Source: Microbacteriaceae bacterium (lineage in GTDB: Bacteria; Actinomycetota; Actinomycetes; Actinomycetales; Microbacteriaceae). Taken from it: a stretch of DNA of 15,335 nt. This document shows, in pieces, positions 7,973-14,841 of this stretch. Below the pieces are notes generated by a model, which was not told where the DNA came from, did no database searches, and worked only from the letters and a program-made list of their open reading frames with translations. Each line of letters begins with the position of its first letter. Position 1 is the first letter of the stretch. Location: NCBI GenBank assembly GCA_012719255.1, contig JAAYAS010000302.1, forward strand, positions 1 to 15,335. The letters are read 5' to 3'. Both the position numbers and the translations under genes were made by a program.

Positions 7973-8558
7973 TCGCCTGCCTCGTCGTCCGCAGCGCGGG
8001 CACGTCGCGGGTGTCGACCGGCGGCAACCCGGCGAGCAGGCACAGCAGCGTGCTCCACGCCTCGACGTGGGGGGCGAGCGCGTCATCGGCGGGCGTCCAC
8101 GAGGCGCGCATCTCGATCTGCGAGCCCTCGCCCTGCTCGGTGAGCTCGCCGAAGCCCTTCGAGTTCACGACGGTGACCGTGCCCGAGGGGTGGGCGAAGT
8201 CGGCGCCGCTGTCGGCGAGCGCATCCATCAGCCACGACCACGCGACCTCCGGCAGCATCGCGTCGCCGCCGATGTCGGTCTCGAGCGGCGCCTGCGCGAA
8301 GCACACCACGCGGAACTCGCCGCGCCACGCCTCGGGCCGGGCGACGTCGTGCATGAGGATGAACCGGCCGGTGCCGAGCTGCGAGTCGCCGTGGAGGGAC
8401 TCGGGGCTAACATCGGCGGCGAGGGCGAGCGCGTTCGGCGCGAGGGCCTCGGGCGGCCGGATCTCCTGGACGCGCAGATCGCTGCGGAACTCGACCGCGC
8501 GGATCGACGCCGACGCTCGATCGAACGCCGCCGGAACCGGATGCAGACTCACCACCAC
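7959..8558 (-). CDS. DUF3000 family protein, function unknown
   Basis: This is an actinobacterial DUF3000 protein of about 199 residues and no known biochemical role. Recognisable family features are EIRPPEALAPNALALAADV near the N-terminus, the core segment from GTGRFILMHD through EFRVVCFAQAPLETDIGGD, AWSWLMDAL, and FGELTEQGEGSQIEMRASWTP followed by a Leu/Cys-rich helix (LLCLLAGLPP). No signal peptide or membrane segment is evident. The start is uncertain: in-frame GTG codons occur at 8576, 8564, 8558, 8555 and 8552, with no good ribosome binding site. I chose 8558 because CATAGT at 8573-8568 could be a -10 that places the transcript start close to it. It overlaps rnd by 14 nt, an order also found, as I recall it, beside dxs in mycobacteria (DUF3000 / RNase D / dxs). 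A link to RNA processing is only contextual. Confidence 0.88.
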   Translation of the reverse strand: MVVSLHPVPAAFDRASASIRAVEFRSDLRVQEIRPPEALAPNALALAADVSPESLHGDSQLGTGRFILMHDVARPEAWRGEFRVVCFAQAPLETDIGGDAMLPEVAWSWLMDALADSGADFAHPSGTVTVVNSKGFGELTEQGEGSQIEMRASWTPADDALAPHVEAWSTLLCLLAGLPPVDTRDVPALRTTRQANGRR

Positions 8559-8567
8559 GCGCACGAG

Positions 8568-8573
8568 ACTATG
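8568..8573 (-). promoter_or_regulatory. Candidate -10 element for the DUF3000-rnd transcript
   Basis: CATAGT on the minus strand ends 9 nt before the chosen GTG, a spacing that would give a nearly leaderless mRNA, and no Shine-Dalgarno sequence is present. It lies in the 67-nt gap to the divergent hydrolase gene. It is a weak match with no -35, so only suggestive. Confidence 0.3.
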
Positions 8574-8625
8574 CACAGCGGCCACCGCCCGGCGGCAGGC
8601 GCGCCGCGAGCGAGAGGAACCCCGA

Positions 8626-9873
8626 ATGCCCTGGCCCGTCCGATCGACCCGGCCCGCCCCCGACGCCCGGATCGGCCGCGCCCTCGCCGGCGCCGGCCGC
8701 TCGGCGCTCGCCGCCGGGGCGGGCGCGGCGGTGTTCCTCGGCTCGCTCGCCGGCACCGCCGCGACGATGCTCGCGCGGCAGGCGGTGACCCCGCCGGTGC
8801 GGCAGAAGGAGCCGATCCGGGTGCACGCCATCCGCTTCGACGACGAGGCGGAGACGAGCGGCGCCGTCACCCTCGCCCGCGACGTCGACTCCGAGACGCG
8901 CGGCGAGTACACGATGCTCTGGAACCGCGATCGCGGCCGCGCGCGGCTCGGCGAGACGATCACCGCCACCGTCGGCACCGTCACCCGGCGCTTCGACGGG
9001 GTGATGGGCGAGCCGCTCGCCGGCGCGCGGCGCGTGCGGGTCGCGTCGGCGCCGCACCTCGGCGCCGCCGATCTCGGGCTGCCGTACGAGGAGGTGCGGA
9101 TCCCGACCGAGTTCGGCGAGGCCCCCGCCTGGTGGCTGCCCGCCGAGGGCGGGCGGCCCGGCGACTGGGTGATCCACGTGCACGGGCGCGGCTCGATGCG
9201 CACCGAGACGCTGCGCACAGTGCCGATCGTCGCCGAGCGCGGCTGGAGCTCGCTCGTCGTCACCTACCGCAACGACGCGATCTTCCCCGCGGGCCCGGCC
9301 CGGGGCGATGCGAAGTACGGCCTGGGGCTCACCGAGTGGCGCGATGTCGACGCGGCGCTCGAGTGGGCGATCGCCCGCGGCGCCGAGCGCATCGTGCTCG
9401 TCGGCTGGTCGATGGGCGGCGCGGTGGTCGGGCAGACGCTGCTGAACTCGCCGCTCGCCGACCGGGTGATCGCGGCGATGCTCGAGTCGCCCGCCGTCGA
9501 CTGGCGCTCGGTGCTCGAGTTCCAGGCCGGGCTCATGCGGGTGCCCGCGCGGGTGGCGCGGCTCGGGATGCGGCTGCTCGGCTCGCCGCTCGCGCCGCTC
9601 GCCCTCGGGGTGGCCGAGCCGCTCGACCTCGACGCGCTCGACCTCGTGGCGCGCGCCGACGAGCTCGAGGTGCCGCTGCTCGTGCTGCACTCGCTCGGCG
9701 ACACGATGGTGCCGCCGGAGGGCTCGCAGCGGCTCGCGCAGGCGCGGCCCGATCTCGTGCGCTACGAGGAGTTCACCACGGCGCGCCACACGCGGCTGTG
9801 GAACGTCGATCGCGAGCGCTGGGAGGCGATCGTCGCCGACTGGTTCGACGGCCTCGGAGGTCGTGCCGGCTGA
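8626..9873 (+). CDS. Membrane-anchored alpha/beta hydrolase
   Basis: The 415-residue protein has one hydrophobic segment near the N-terminus (about 27-50, Ala/Gly/Leu-rich, preceded by Arg residues), which predicts a membrane anchor or uncleaved signal. A roughly 100-residue intervening region follows, then an alpha/beta hydrolase domain. In the domain are HVHGRGS with H186-G187 (oxyanion region), nucleophile S262 in VGWSMGGAVV, acid D359 in LHSLGDTMVP, and H388 in TARHTRLWN, so the catalytic triad looks complete. Such enzymes act on esters, amides or peptides; the substrate cannot be read from the sequence. The ATG at 8626 has GAGAGGAA about 5 nt upstream. It is transcribed divergently from DUF3000 and convergently with the reductase gene, so it is monocistronic. 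No close functional family is recognised beyond the fold. Stop is TGA. Confidence 0.9.
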   Translation: MPWPVRSTRPAPDARIGRALAGAGRSALAAGAGAAVFLGSLAGTAATMLARQAVTPPVRQKEPIRVHAIRFDDEAETSGAVTLARDVDSETRGEYTMLWNRDRGRARLGETITATVGTVTRRFDGVMGEPLAGARRVRVASAPHLGAADLGLPYEEVRIPTEFGEAPAWWLPAEGGRPGDWVIHVHGRGSMRTETLRTVPIVAERGWSSLVVTYRNDAIFPAGPARGDAKYGLGLTEWRDVDAALEWAIARGAERIVLVGWSMGGAVVGQTLLNSPLADRVIAAMLESPAVDWRSVLEFQAGLMRVPARVARLGMRLLGSPLAPLALGVAEPLDLDALDLVARADELEVPLLVLHSLGDTMVPPEGSQRLAQARPDLVRYEEFTTARHTRLWNVDRERWEAIVADWFDGLGGRAG

Positions 9874-9906
9874 GCTCGTCGACGCCGCTGCGCGCCGGGC
9901 TCGGGC

Positions 9907-10656
9907 CTACCTGCGCAGCAGCCGCTGGTAGACGAAGCCCGCCGAGTCGACGGCGAGCAGCGCCCGCTCGAACTCGGTGCCGGTGCCCGAACCGGGCAGC
10001 GACGGCGCGTCGTCGGGGGCGAACACCGGCGCCTGGGTGAGGCACACCTCGTCGAGCCGGCCCTCGTCGAGGAACTGCCCGATGAGCCGGTTGCCGCCCT
10101 CGACGACGAGCTGCTCGAGCCCGCGCCCGCGCAGCTCGGCGAGCACTTCGTCGAGCCGGATGCGGCCGCTCGCGTCGAGCTCGAGGGCGACGATGCTCGC
10201 GCCGGGCATCGTCCGCTCCACCTCGGCGACGGCGTCGGCGGGGCAGCACACGAGCACCGAGGCCCGCGCATCCGCCTCGGAGATGCGGTGGCCGGTGAGG
10301 TCGCCGCTCGCCGTGACGATGCACAGCCACGTCGGCGCGGTCGCCGTGTGGCGCTCCTGCCGCACGGTCTGCGCGCCGACGACGATGGCGTCGCTCTGCT
10401 CGCGGATGAGCTTGAGCAGGCGCCGGTCGGCCCGGTTCGAGAGCGTGTCGGAGGTGCCGTCGGGGCCGGTGACGCGGCCGTTCAGCGAGCCGATCATGTT
10501 CATCCGCACCCAGTCGCGCCGCGGCGGCCGGTAGTGCTCGCGCAGCCGGTCGTCGACATCGGCGCGGAGGTCGAGCGCCTCCGGCGCGTCGAGGCCGGGC
10601 GCGTCGAGCACGCGCAGCTCGGCCGGATCGGGCATCGACGCCGTGGGAGCGCCCAC
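9907..10656 (-). CDS. Pyrimidine reductase family protein (RibD C-terminal / dihydrofolate-reductase-like domain)
   Basis: This is a single-domain member of the RibD-C/DHFR-like NAD(P)H reductase superfamily. Visible motifs are VRMNMIGSLNGRVTG (50-64), SDAIVVGAQTVRQE (88-101), LVVEGGNRL (183-191) and DEVCLTQAPVF (202-212). The zinc deaminase domain of true bifunctional RibD is missing, so a role in riboflavin synthesis (reducing the deaminated pyrimidine) is possible but not shown. Homologues are often labelled just pyrimidine reductase family. I chose GTG 10656 (249 residues) because GGAGG at the end of sufE lies 9 nt upstream. An ATG at 10635 (242 residues) has no ribosome binding site but starts nearer the homology. 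Only 4 nt separate it from the SufE stop, so translation is probably coupled. In mycobacteria I recall a similar gene next to the AFG1-type ATPase, which is also close here. Confidence 0.88.
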   Translation of the reverse strand: MGAPTASMPDPAELRVLDAPGLDAPEALDLRADVDDRLREHYRPPRRDWVRMNMIGSLNGRVTGPDGTSDTLSNRADRRLLKLIREQSDAIVVGAQTVRQERHTATAPTWLCIVTASGDLTGHRISEADARASVLVCCPADAVAEVERTMPGASIVALELDASGRIRLDEVLAELRGRGLEQLVVEGGNRLIGQFLDEGRLDEVCLTQAPVFAPDDAPSLPGSGTGTEFERALLAVDSAGFVYQRLLRR

Positions 10657-10660
10657 CGGG

Positions 10661-11107
10661 TCAGGCCTCCGCGGCGAGGCGCTCGCGCACCTGGCGCTGC
10701 ACGCGGGCGAGCATGCCGACCATCCCGCCGAGCCGCAGCGGCGACACCTGGCCGGTGATGCCGAGCGAGAACGGGAAGTCGCTCGGCACCGCGAGCACCT
10801 CGTCGGTCGTGAGCCCGCTGATGCCCTGCACGAGGATCGACGCGAAGCCGCGGGTGGTGGGCGCCTCGGCGGGCGCCTTCGCGTGCATCGCGACGCGGCC
10901 ATCGGCGACCTCGGTGGTGATGAACACCGGCGACTGGCACTCGATGACCCGCTCGAACGGCGCGTCGGCGTACTGCTCGGGCACCTCGGGCAGCTCGTCG
11001 GAGAACTCGAGCAGCAGCGTGAGCCGGTCGCGGTCGGGCAGCGCGAGGAAGTCGTCGCGGATCTCGGCGAGCGGGGCGGGCACGTCGGCGGGGGCGGGCG
11101 AAGTCAT
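10661..11107 (-). CDS. SufE family sulfur-acceptor protein
   Basis: SufE-type proteins accept sulfane sulfur from a cysteine desulfurase or sulfurtransferase on a conserved cysteine and pass it to Fe-S assembly or other users. The 148-residue product has the right length and motifs: LPDRDRLTLLLEFSDELP, then VIECQSPVFIT with acceptor C57, then HAKAPAEAPTTRGFASILVQGI and the terminal LRLGGMVGMLARVQRQVRE helix. The start is ATG 11107; a GTG at 11113 is an alternative. No Shine-Dalgarno sequence is visible, but TACGCT sits 7 nt upstream, which fits a leaderless mRNA. It follows sseA after 80 nt and precedes the reductase by 4 nt. No sufS or sufBCD is nearby, so the likely sulfur donor is SseA, as inferred for the mycobacterial SseA-SufE pair. 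Confidence 0.93.
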   Translation of the reverse strand: MTSPAPADVPAPLAEIRDDFLALPDRDRLTLLLEFSDELPEVPEQYADAPFERVIECQSPVFITTEVADGRVAMHAKAPAEAPTTRGFASILVQGISGLTTDEVLAVPSDFPFSLGITGQVSPLRLGGMVGMLARVQRQVRERLAAEA

Positions 11108-11114
11108 GCGCACC

Positions 11115-11120
11115 AGCGTA
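11115..11120 (-). promoter_or_regulatory. Candidate -10 element for a leaderless sufE transcript
   Basis: TACGCT (TANNNT) on the minus strand ends 7 nt before the sufE ATG, the spacing at which transcription would start on or beside the A of the start codon. The absence of a ribosome binding site fits. No clear -35 was found. Confidence 0.45.
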
Positions 11121-11187
11121 GCGGCGGGCGGGTCGGCACCGGCTCAGCGGCGAGGACCCGCCCGCGGGGCGATGGCGGCGGGGCCGG

Positions 11188-12114
11188 TCAGCGGCCGGGG
11201 GCCGAGCCGGGCTCGGCGCCGCGCACGATCGGCGCGCCGACGAGCGAGCCCCACTCGGTCCACGAGCCGTCGTAGTTGCGCACGCCCTCGTAGCCGAGCA
11301 GGAAGTTCAGCACGAACCAGGTGTGGCTCGAGCGCTCGCCGATGCGGCAGTAGGCGATGACCTCCTCGTCGCCGGCCTGCAGGCCGGCGCCCTCGGCGCC
11401 GTAGATCGCCTCGAGCTCGGCGCGCGGCTTGAAGGTCGAGTCGTCGGCGGCGGCCCGGGCCCACGGCACGCTGAGCGCGGTGGGGATGTGGCCGGCGCGC
11501 AGCGCGCCCTCCTGCGGGTAGTCGGGCATGTGCGTGCGCTCGCCGGAGTACTCCTCGGGGCTGCGCACGTCGACGAGCCGGCCGCCGCGGTCGAGCTGCG
11601 CGAACACGTCGTCGCGGGTCGCGCGGATCGCGGCGTCGGCGCGCTCGACGACCGGGTAGTCGGTCGCCGGCCGCTCGACCACCTCGCGGGTGAGCTCGCG
11701 GCCCTCGGCGATCCACTTGTCGCGGCCGCCGTCGAGCAGCCGCACGTCGTCGTGGCCGAAGAGCGTGAACACCCACAGCGCGTAGGCCGCCCACCAGTTC
11801 GAGCGGTCGCCGTAGATGACGACGGTGTCGTCGCGCGAGACGCCCTTCGCCGAGAGCAGGCGCGCGAAGCCCTCGCCGTCGACGTAGTCGCGCACGACCT
11901 CGTCGTTGAGCTCGGTGTGCCAGTCGATCTTGATCGCGCCGGGGATGTGCCCGGTCTCGTAGAGGAGCACGTCCTCGTCGGACTCGACGAGCACGAGGCC
12001 CGAGCCGGGGGTCGCGACGGCGTCGAGCCGCTCGGCGAGCCAGGCGGTCGAGACGAGCCGCTCCGGGTGGGCGTACTCGGCGAACTTCGGGTCGTGGTCG
12101 ATCTCGTGGGTCAC
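11188..12114 (-). CDS. sseA: Thiosulfate/3-mercaptopyruvate sulfurtransferase, tandem rhodanese
   Basis: This 308-residue enzyme has two rhodanese domains. Such enzymes move sulfane sulfur from thiosulfate or mercaptopyruvate to a thiol acceptor or cyanide in the cytosol. The N-terminal domain (about 20-145) includes LYETGHIPGAIKIDWHTELN and YGDRSNWWAAYALWVF and lacks a cysteine at the active-loop position, so it is the structural domain. The C-terminal domain (about 165-295) has VDVRSPEEYSGE, GHIPTALSVPW and the active loop beginning at C256: CRIGERSSHTWFVL. That loop resembles mycobacterial SseA rather than the CGSGVTA loop of mercaptopyruvate enzymes, favouring a thiosulfate-type enzyme. 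The start is GTG 12114 with GAGGAG 6 nt upstream. It heads the sseA-sufE-reductase run and is divergent from zapE. No signal peptide is seen. Confidence 0.94.
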   Translation of the reverse strand: MTHEIDHDPKFAEYAHPERLVSTAWLAERLDAVATPGSGLVLVESDEDVLLYETGHIPGAIKIDWHTELNDEVVRDYVDGEGFARLLSAKGVSRDDTVVIYGDRSNWWAAYALWVFTLFGHDDVRLLDGGRDKWIAEGRELTREVVERPATDYPVVERADAAIRATRDDVFAQLDRGGRLVDVRSPEEYSGERTHMPDYPQEGALRAGHIPTALSVPWARAAADDSTFKPRAELEAIYGAEGAGLQAGDEEVIAYCRIGERSSHTWFVLNFLLGYEGVRNYDGSWTEWGSLVGAPIVRGAEPGSAPGR

Positions 12115-12319
12115 TGTCGTCTCCTCGGTGGTGGGCGCGGGCCGCCGGATGCGGCGGTCGGGCCGGGCGCGGGGCGCGCGGGGCGATGGCGCCGGTCACC
12201 GCCCAGGGTCGCACACCGGCCCTCGGGGAGCCCCCGACCCGGACGCGGATGACGGGAGGACGCCCCGTCGCACTAGGCTTGATCCGTTCCTATCGAATCC
12301 CCGCCGTCAGGAGAGCTTC
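12115..12319. promoter_or_regulatory. Divergent promoter region between sseA and zapE
   Basis: This 205-nt noncoding gap must contain the promoters of both genes. For zapE, TAGGCT at 12274-12279 is a reasonable -10, with ATGACG at 12249-12254 as a weak -35 at a long 19-nt spacing. The predicted leader is about 34 nt. For sseA no good -10 is visible. A 6-bp hairpin CCGCCG-GATG-CGGCGG lies at 12142-12157. No clear operator was found. Confidence 0.5.
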
Positions 12320-13372
12320 GTGGCCGCTGGCACGCTCGTGCACCTCACCGATCGGGTCCCGCAGATGACCCCCGAAGAAATGGTCCGGGCGCTCGTGCCG
12401 CCGCCGCAGTTCGCGCACGCGAGCTTCGACAACTACCGCCCCGACGACGAGTACCCGTCGCAGGCCGAGGCGGTGCGCATCTGCCGCGCGTTCACCGAGG
12501 ACACCTCGCCGAAGGGCACGCCGGGGATCGGGCTCTTCCGCCGGCTCGGCCGCCGCAAGGTGTCGACGAAGCCGGGCGTCTACCTCGACGGCGGCTTCGG
12601 CGTCGGCAAGACCCACCTGCTCGCGGCGACCTGGCACCAGGCGTACGGCCGCAAGTACTTCGGCACGTTCATCGAGTACACGGCGCTCGTCGGCGCGCTC
12701 GGCTACGCGAACGCGGTGAAGACGCTCACCGGCACCTCGCTGATCTGCATCGACGAGTTCGAGCTCGACGACCCGGGCGACACGATGGTGATGTCGAAGC
12801 TGCTCGGCGAGCTCGTCGACACCGGCACCCGGGTGGCGGCGACCTCGAACACGCCGCCGAACGCCCTCGGCGAGGGCCGGTTCGCGGCCCAGGACTTCCT
12901 CCGCGAGATCACGAAGCTCGCGAACGTGTTCGAGACGGTGCGCATCGACGGCGTCGACTTCCGCCGCCGCGCGGTGTCGGGCAAGGCGATCGTCTCGGCG
13001 CCCGACGAGCTCGCCGCGAAGGTCGACGAGCGGCTCGAGCGCGGCGAGACGGTGACCCGCGACGGCTTCCGCGACCTCGTCGAGCACCTCGCGAAGGTGC
13101 ACCCCTCGCGCTACGTGAAGATGCTCGACGGCGTCGACGCGATCGCGCTCGACGACGTGCAGGAGCTCACCGACCAGTCGGAGGCGCTCCGCTTCGTCGC
13201 CTTCATCGACCGCGTCTACGACGCGCAGATCCCGATCATCGCCTCGGGCGCCTCGCTCGACACGATCTTCGGCGGCGGCATGATCGACGGCGGCTACCGC
13301 AAGAAGTACCTCCGCTCGGTGTCGCGGCTCATCGCCTCGACCGGCTCGGCCGACGGCGGCGACCCGTTCTGA
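12320..13372 (+). CDS. zapE: AFG1/ZapE-type AAA ATPase (cell division protein ZapE family)
   Basis: This 350-residue P-loop ATPase belongs to the AFG1/ZapE family. E. coli ZapE acts on the Z-ring, while eukaryotic Afg1 works in mitochondrial protein quality control; the actinobacterial function is not established. Motifs are FASFDNYRP-like AHASFDNYRP (32-41), Walker A GGFGVGKTH (91-99), Walker B LICIDEFEL (141-149), sensor-like AATSNTPPNALGEG (173-186) with downstream FDFLREI-like QDFLREI (191-197), and a C-terminal RFVAFIDRVYDAQIPIIASG segment. The start is GTG 12320, preceded by AGGAGA 7 nt upstream. An upstream in-frame extension to 12128 is low-complexity promoter DNA and is rejected. The gene is monocistronic, divergent from sseA, with amt 158 nt downstream on the same strand. 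Stop is TGA. Confidence 0.94.
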   Translation: MAAGTLVHLTDRVPQMTPEEMVRALVPPPQFAHASFDNYRPDDEYPSQAEAVRICRAFTEDTSPKGTPGIGLFRRLGRRKVSTKPGVYLDGGFGVGKTHLLAATWHQAYGRKYFGTFIEYTALVGALGYANAVKTLTGTSLICIDEFELDDPGDTMVMSKLLGELVDTGTRVAATSNTPPNALGEGRFAAQDFLREITKLANVFETVRIDGVDFRRRAVSGKAIVSAPDELAAKVDERLERGETVTRDGFRDLVEHLAKVHPSRYVKMLDGVDAIALDDVQELTDQSEALRFVAFIDRVYDAQIPIIASGASLDTIFGGGMIDGGYRKKYLRSVSRLIASTGSADGGDPF

Positions 13373-13380
13373 GCCGGCCC

Positions 13381-13427
13381 GAAACGCGGCGGTAACCTTC
13401 CCGCGCCGACCGTAATCGGCGCGAAAC
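13381..13427 (+). promoter_or_regulatory. Candidate nitrogen-control region and inverted repeat upstream of amt
   Basis: GAAAC-N6-GTAAC lies at 13381-13396 and GTAAT-N6-GAAAC at 13412-13427. These units resemble the GlnR half-site pattern gTnAc-N6-GaAAc, though the spacing between the pairs is not canonical. Within the region, CGCGCCGA (13402-13409) and TCGGCGCG (13416-13423) form a perfect 8-bp inverted repeat around 6 nt. TAACCT at 13393-13398 could be a -10. The inverted repeat might instead be a zapE terminator, but no T-run follows. Interpretation as an operator is inference. Confidence 0.4.
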
Positions 13428-13530
13428 GATCCCGGTACGGCGGTGTGACGCGCCCCGCCGACACTGGTTCCGAATCGCCCCGGCCCACCCGGCCGGACCC
13501 CTCCGGCCGACGGGGCGAGGAGGAGGAACC

Positions 13531-14775
13531 ATGGATGCTGGCGGTACCGCCTGGCTGCTGATGTCGGCCGCACTCGTGCTGCTGATGACCCCGGGCCTGG
13601 CGCTCTTCTACGGCGGGCTCGTGCGCGAGCGCGGCGTCGTATCGATGATGATGATGTCGTTCGGCGCGCTCGCCCTCGTCGCGGTGCTCTGGGTGCTCTA
13701 CGGCTGGAGCATGTCGAGCGTGCCGGGAGAGTCGTTCTTCGAGTTCGCGGGCGCCCCGCTCGCCGACCCGGCGATGGCCTCGCTCGCGCACGACGACGCC
13801 GGGATGATCGGGGCGGCCTACGGCGCGACCTTCGCGATCATCACCGTCGCGCTCATCTCGGGCGCGATCGCCGACCGCGCGCGCTTCGGCTCGTGGCTGC
13901 TGTTCGCGGGCCTGTTCGCGACGCTCGTCTACTTCCCGGTCGCGGCCTGGGTGTGGGGCGGCGGCTGGATCATGCAGCTCGGCGAGCGGCTCGGCTTCGC
14001 GGGCGTCGAGGTGATCGACTACGCCGGCGGCACCGCCGTGCACATCAACGCCGGCGCGGCGGCGCTCGCCCTCGCCCTGGTGCTCGGCCGCCGGCAGGGC
14101 TTCGGCCGCCGGCTCGCGGCGCCGCACTCGGTGCCGCTCGTGCTCATCGGCACGGCGCTGCTCTGGTTCGGCTGGTTCGGCTTCAACGTCGGCGCCGAGG
14201 GCACCGGCGACCTCACCGCCGGCATCCCGGGGCTCATCTTCATGAACACGATCGCGGCGCCGGCCGCGGGCATCCTCGGCTGGCTGCTGCTCGAGCGGCT
14301 GCGCGGCGGCAAGCCGACGGCGATCGGCGCGGCCTCGGGCGCGATCGCGGGCCTCGTCGGCATCACCCCGGCCTGCGCGAGCATCGCGCCCGACTGGGCG
14401 CTGCTGCTCGGCGCGGTGTGCGGACTCGCGGCGAACTGGGCGTGCGAGCTGAAGTGGCTCGCGAAGTACGACGACTCGCTCGACGTCGTCGGCATCCACC
14501 TCGTCGCCGGCCTCATCGGCTCGCTGTGGCCGGGCCTGTTCGCCTACGGCACGGGCCTGCTCACCGGCGGCGGCGCCGAGCAGCTGCTGCTGCAGCTCGT
14601 CGCCTCGGTCGCGGTGCTCGGCTACTCGTTCGGTATGAGCTGGGTGCTCGGCACGGCCATCCAGCGCACGATCGGCTTCCGGCTCACGAGCGAGGAGGAG
14701 GTCGCGGGCGTCGACGAGTCGGTGCACGGCGAGCGGGCCTACCGCCGCGAGGCCGACGCCGAGCTCGTCGCCTGA
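13531..14775 (+). CDS. amt: Ammonium transporter, Amt family
   Basis: This inner-membrane channel takes up ammonium, usually under nitrogen limitation. The 414-residue protein has about 11 hydrophobic segments starting at residue 6 and the family motifs MTPGLALFYGGLVRERG (19-35), FPVAAWVWGGGW (135-146), DYAGGTAVHINAG (163-175) with D163 and pore H171, WFGWFGFNVGAEG (212-224), and the second pore histidine H323 in GIHLVAGLIGSLW. The cytosolic tail GFRLTSEEEVAGVDESVHGERAY (382-404) is the region that binds PII proteins in homologues. The ATG at 13531 follows AGGAGGA 4-5 nt upstream. No glnK or glnD follows; a terminator and the convergent aquaporin do. Regulation by a nitrogen regulator is suggested by upstream motifs. 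Stop is TGA. Confidence 0.97.
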   Translation: MDAGGTAWLLMSAALVLLMTPGLALFYGGLVRERGVVSMMMMSFGALALVAVLWVLYGWSMSSVPGESFFEFAGAPLADPAMASLAHDDAGMIGAAYGATFAIITVALISGAIADRARFGSWLLFAGLFATLVYFPVAAWVWGGGWIMQLGERLGFAGVEVIDYAGGTAVHINAGAAALALALVLGRRQGFGRRLAAPHSVPLVLIGTALLWFGWFGFNVGAEGTGDLTAGIPGLIFMNTIAAPAAGILGWLLLERLRGGKPTAIGAASGAIAGLVGITPACASIAPDWALLLGAVCGLAANWACELKWLAKYDDSLDVVGIHLVAGLIGSLWPGLFAYGTGLLTGGGAEQLLLQLVASVAVLGYSFGMSWVLGTAIQRTIGFRLTSEEEVAGVDESVHGERAYRREADAELVA

Positions 14776-14780
14776 CGCGA

Positions 14781-14818
14781 ACGGCGCGGCCCGTCCCGGA
14801 TGGGGCGGGCCACGCCGT
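14781..14818. terminator. Bidirectional terminator between convergent amt and aquaporin
   Basis: A 17-position stem pairs 14781-14797 (ACGGCGCGGCCCGTCCC) with 14802-14818 around the tetraloop GGAT, with one C-A mismatch and one T-G wobble. It begins 6 nt after the amt stop and ends 23 nt before the aquaporin stop, so it can serve both genes. No T-run. Confidence 0.85.
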
Positions 14819-14841
14819 CGTCGCGCGCGGGGGAGGGGCGG

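Noticed and set aside
12128..12319. N-terminal extension of ZapE by 64 residues
   Set aside because: It lies in the divergent promoter region, is Arg/Gly/Pro low-complexity, and GTG 12320 has AGGAGA at good spacing.
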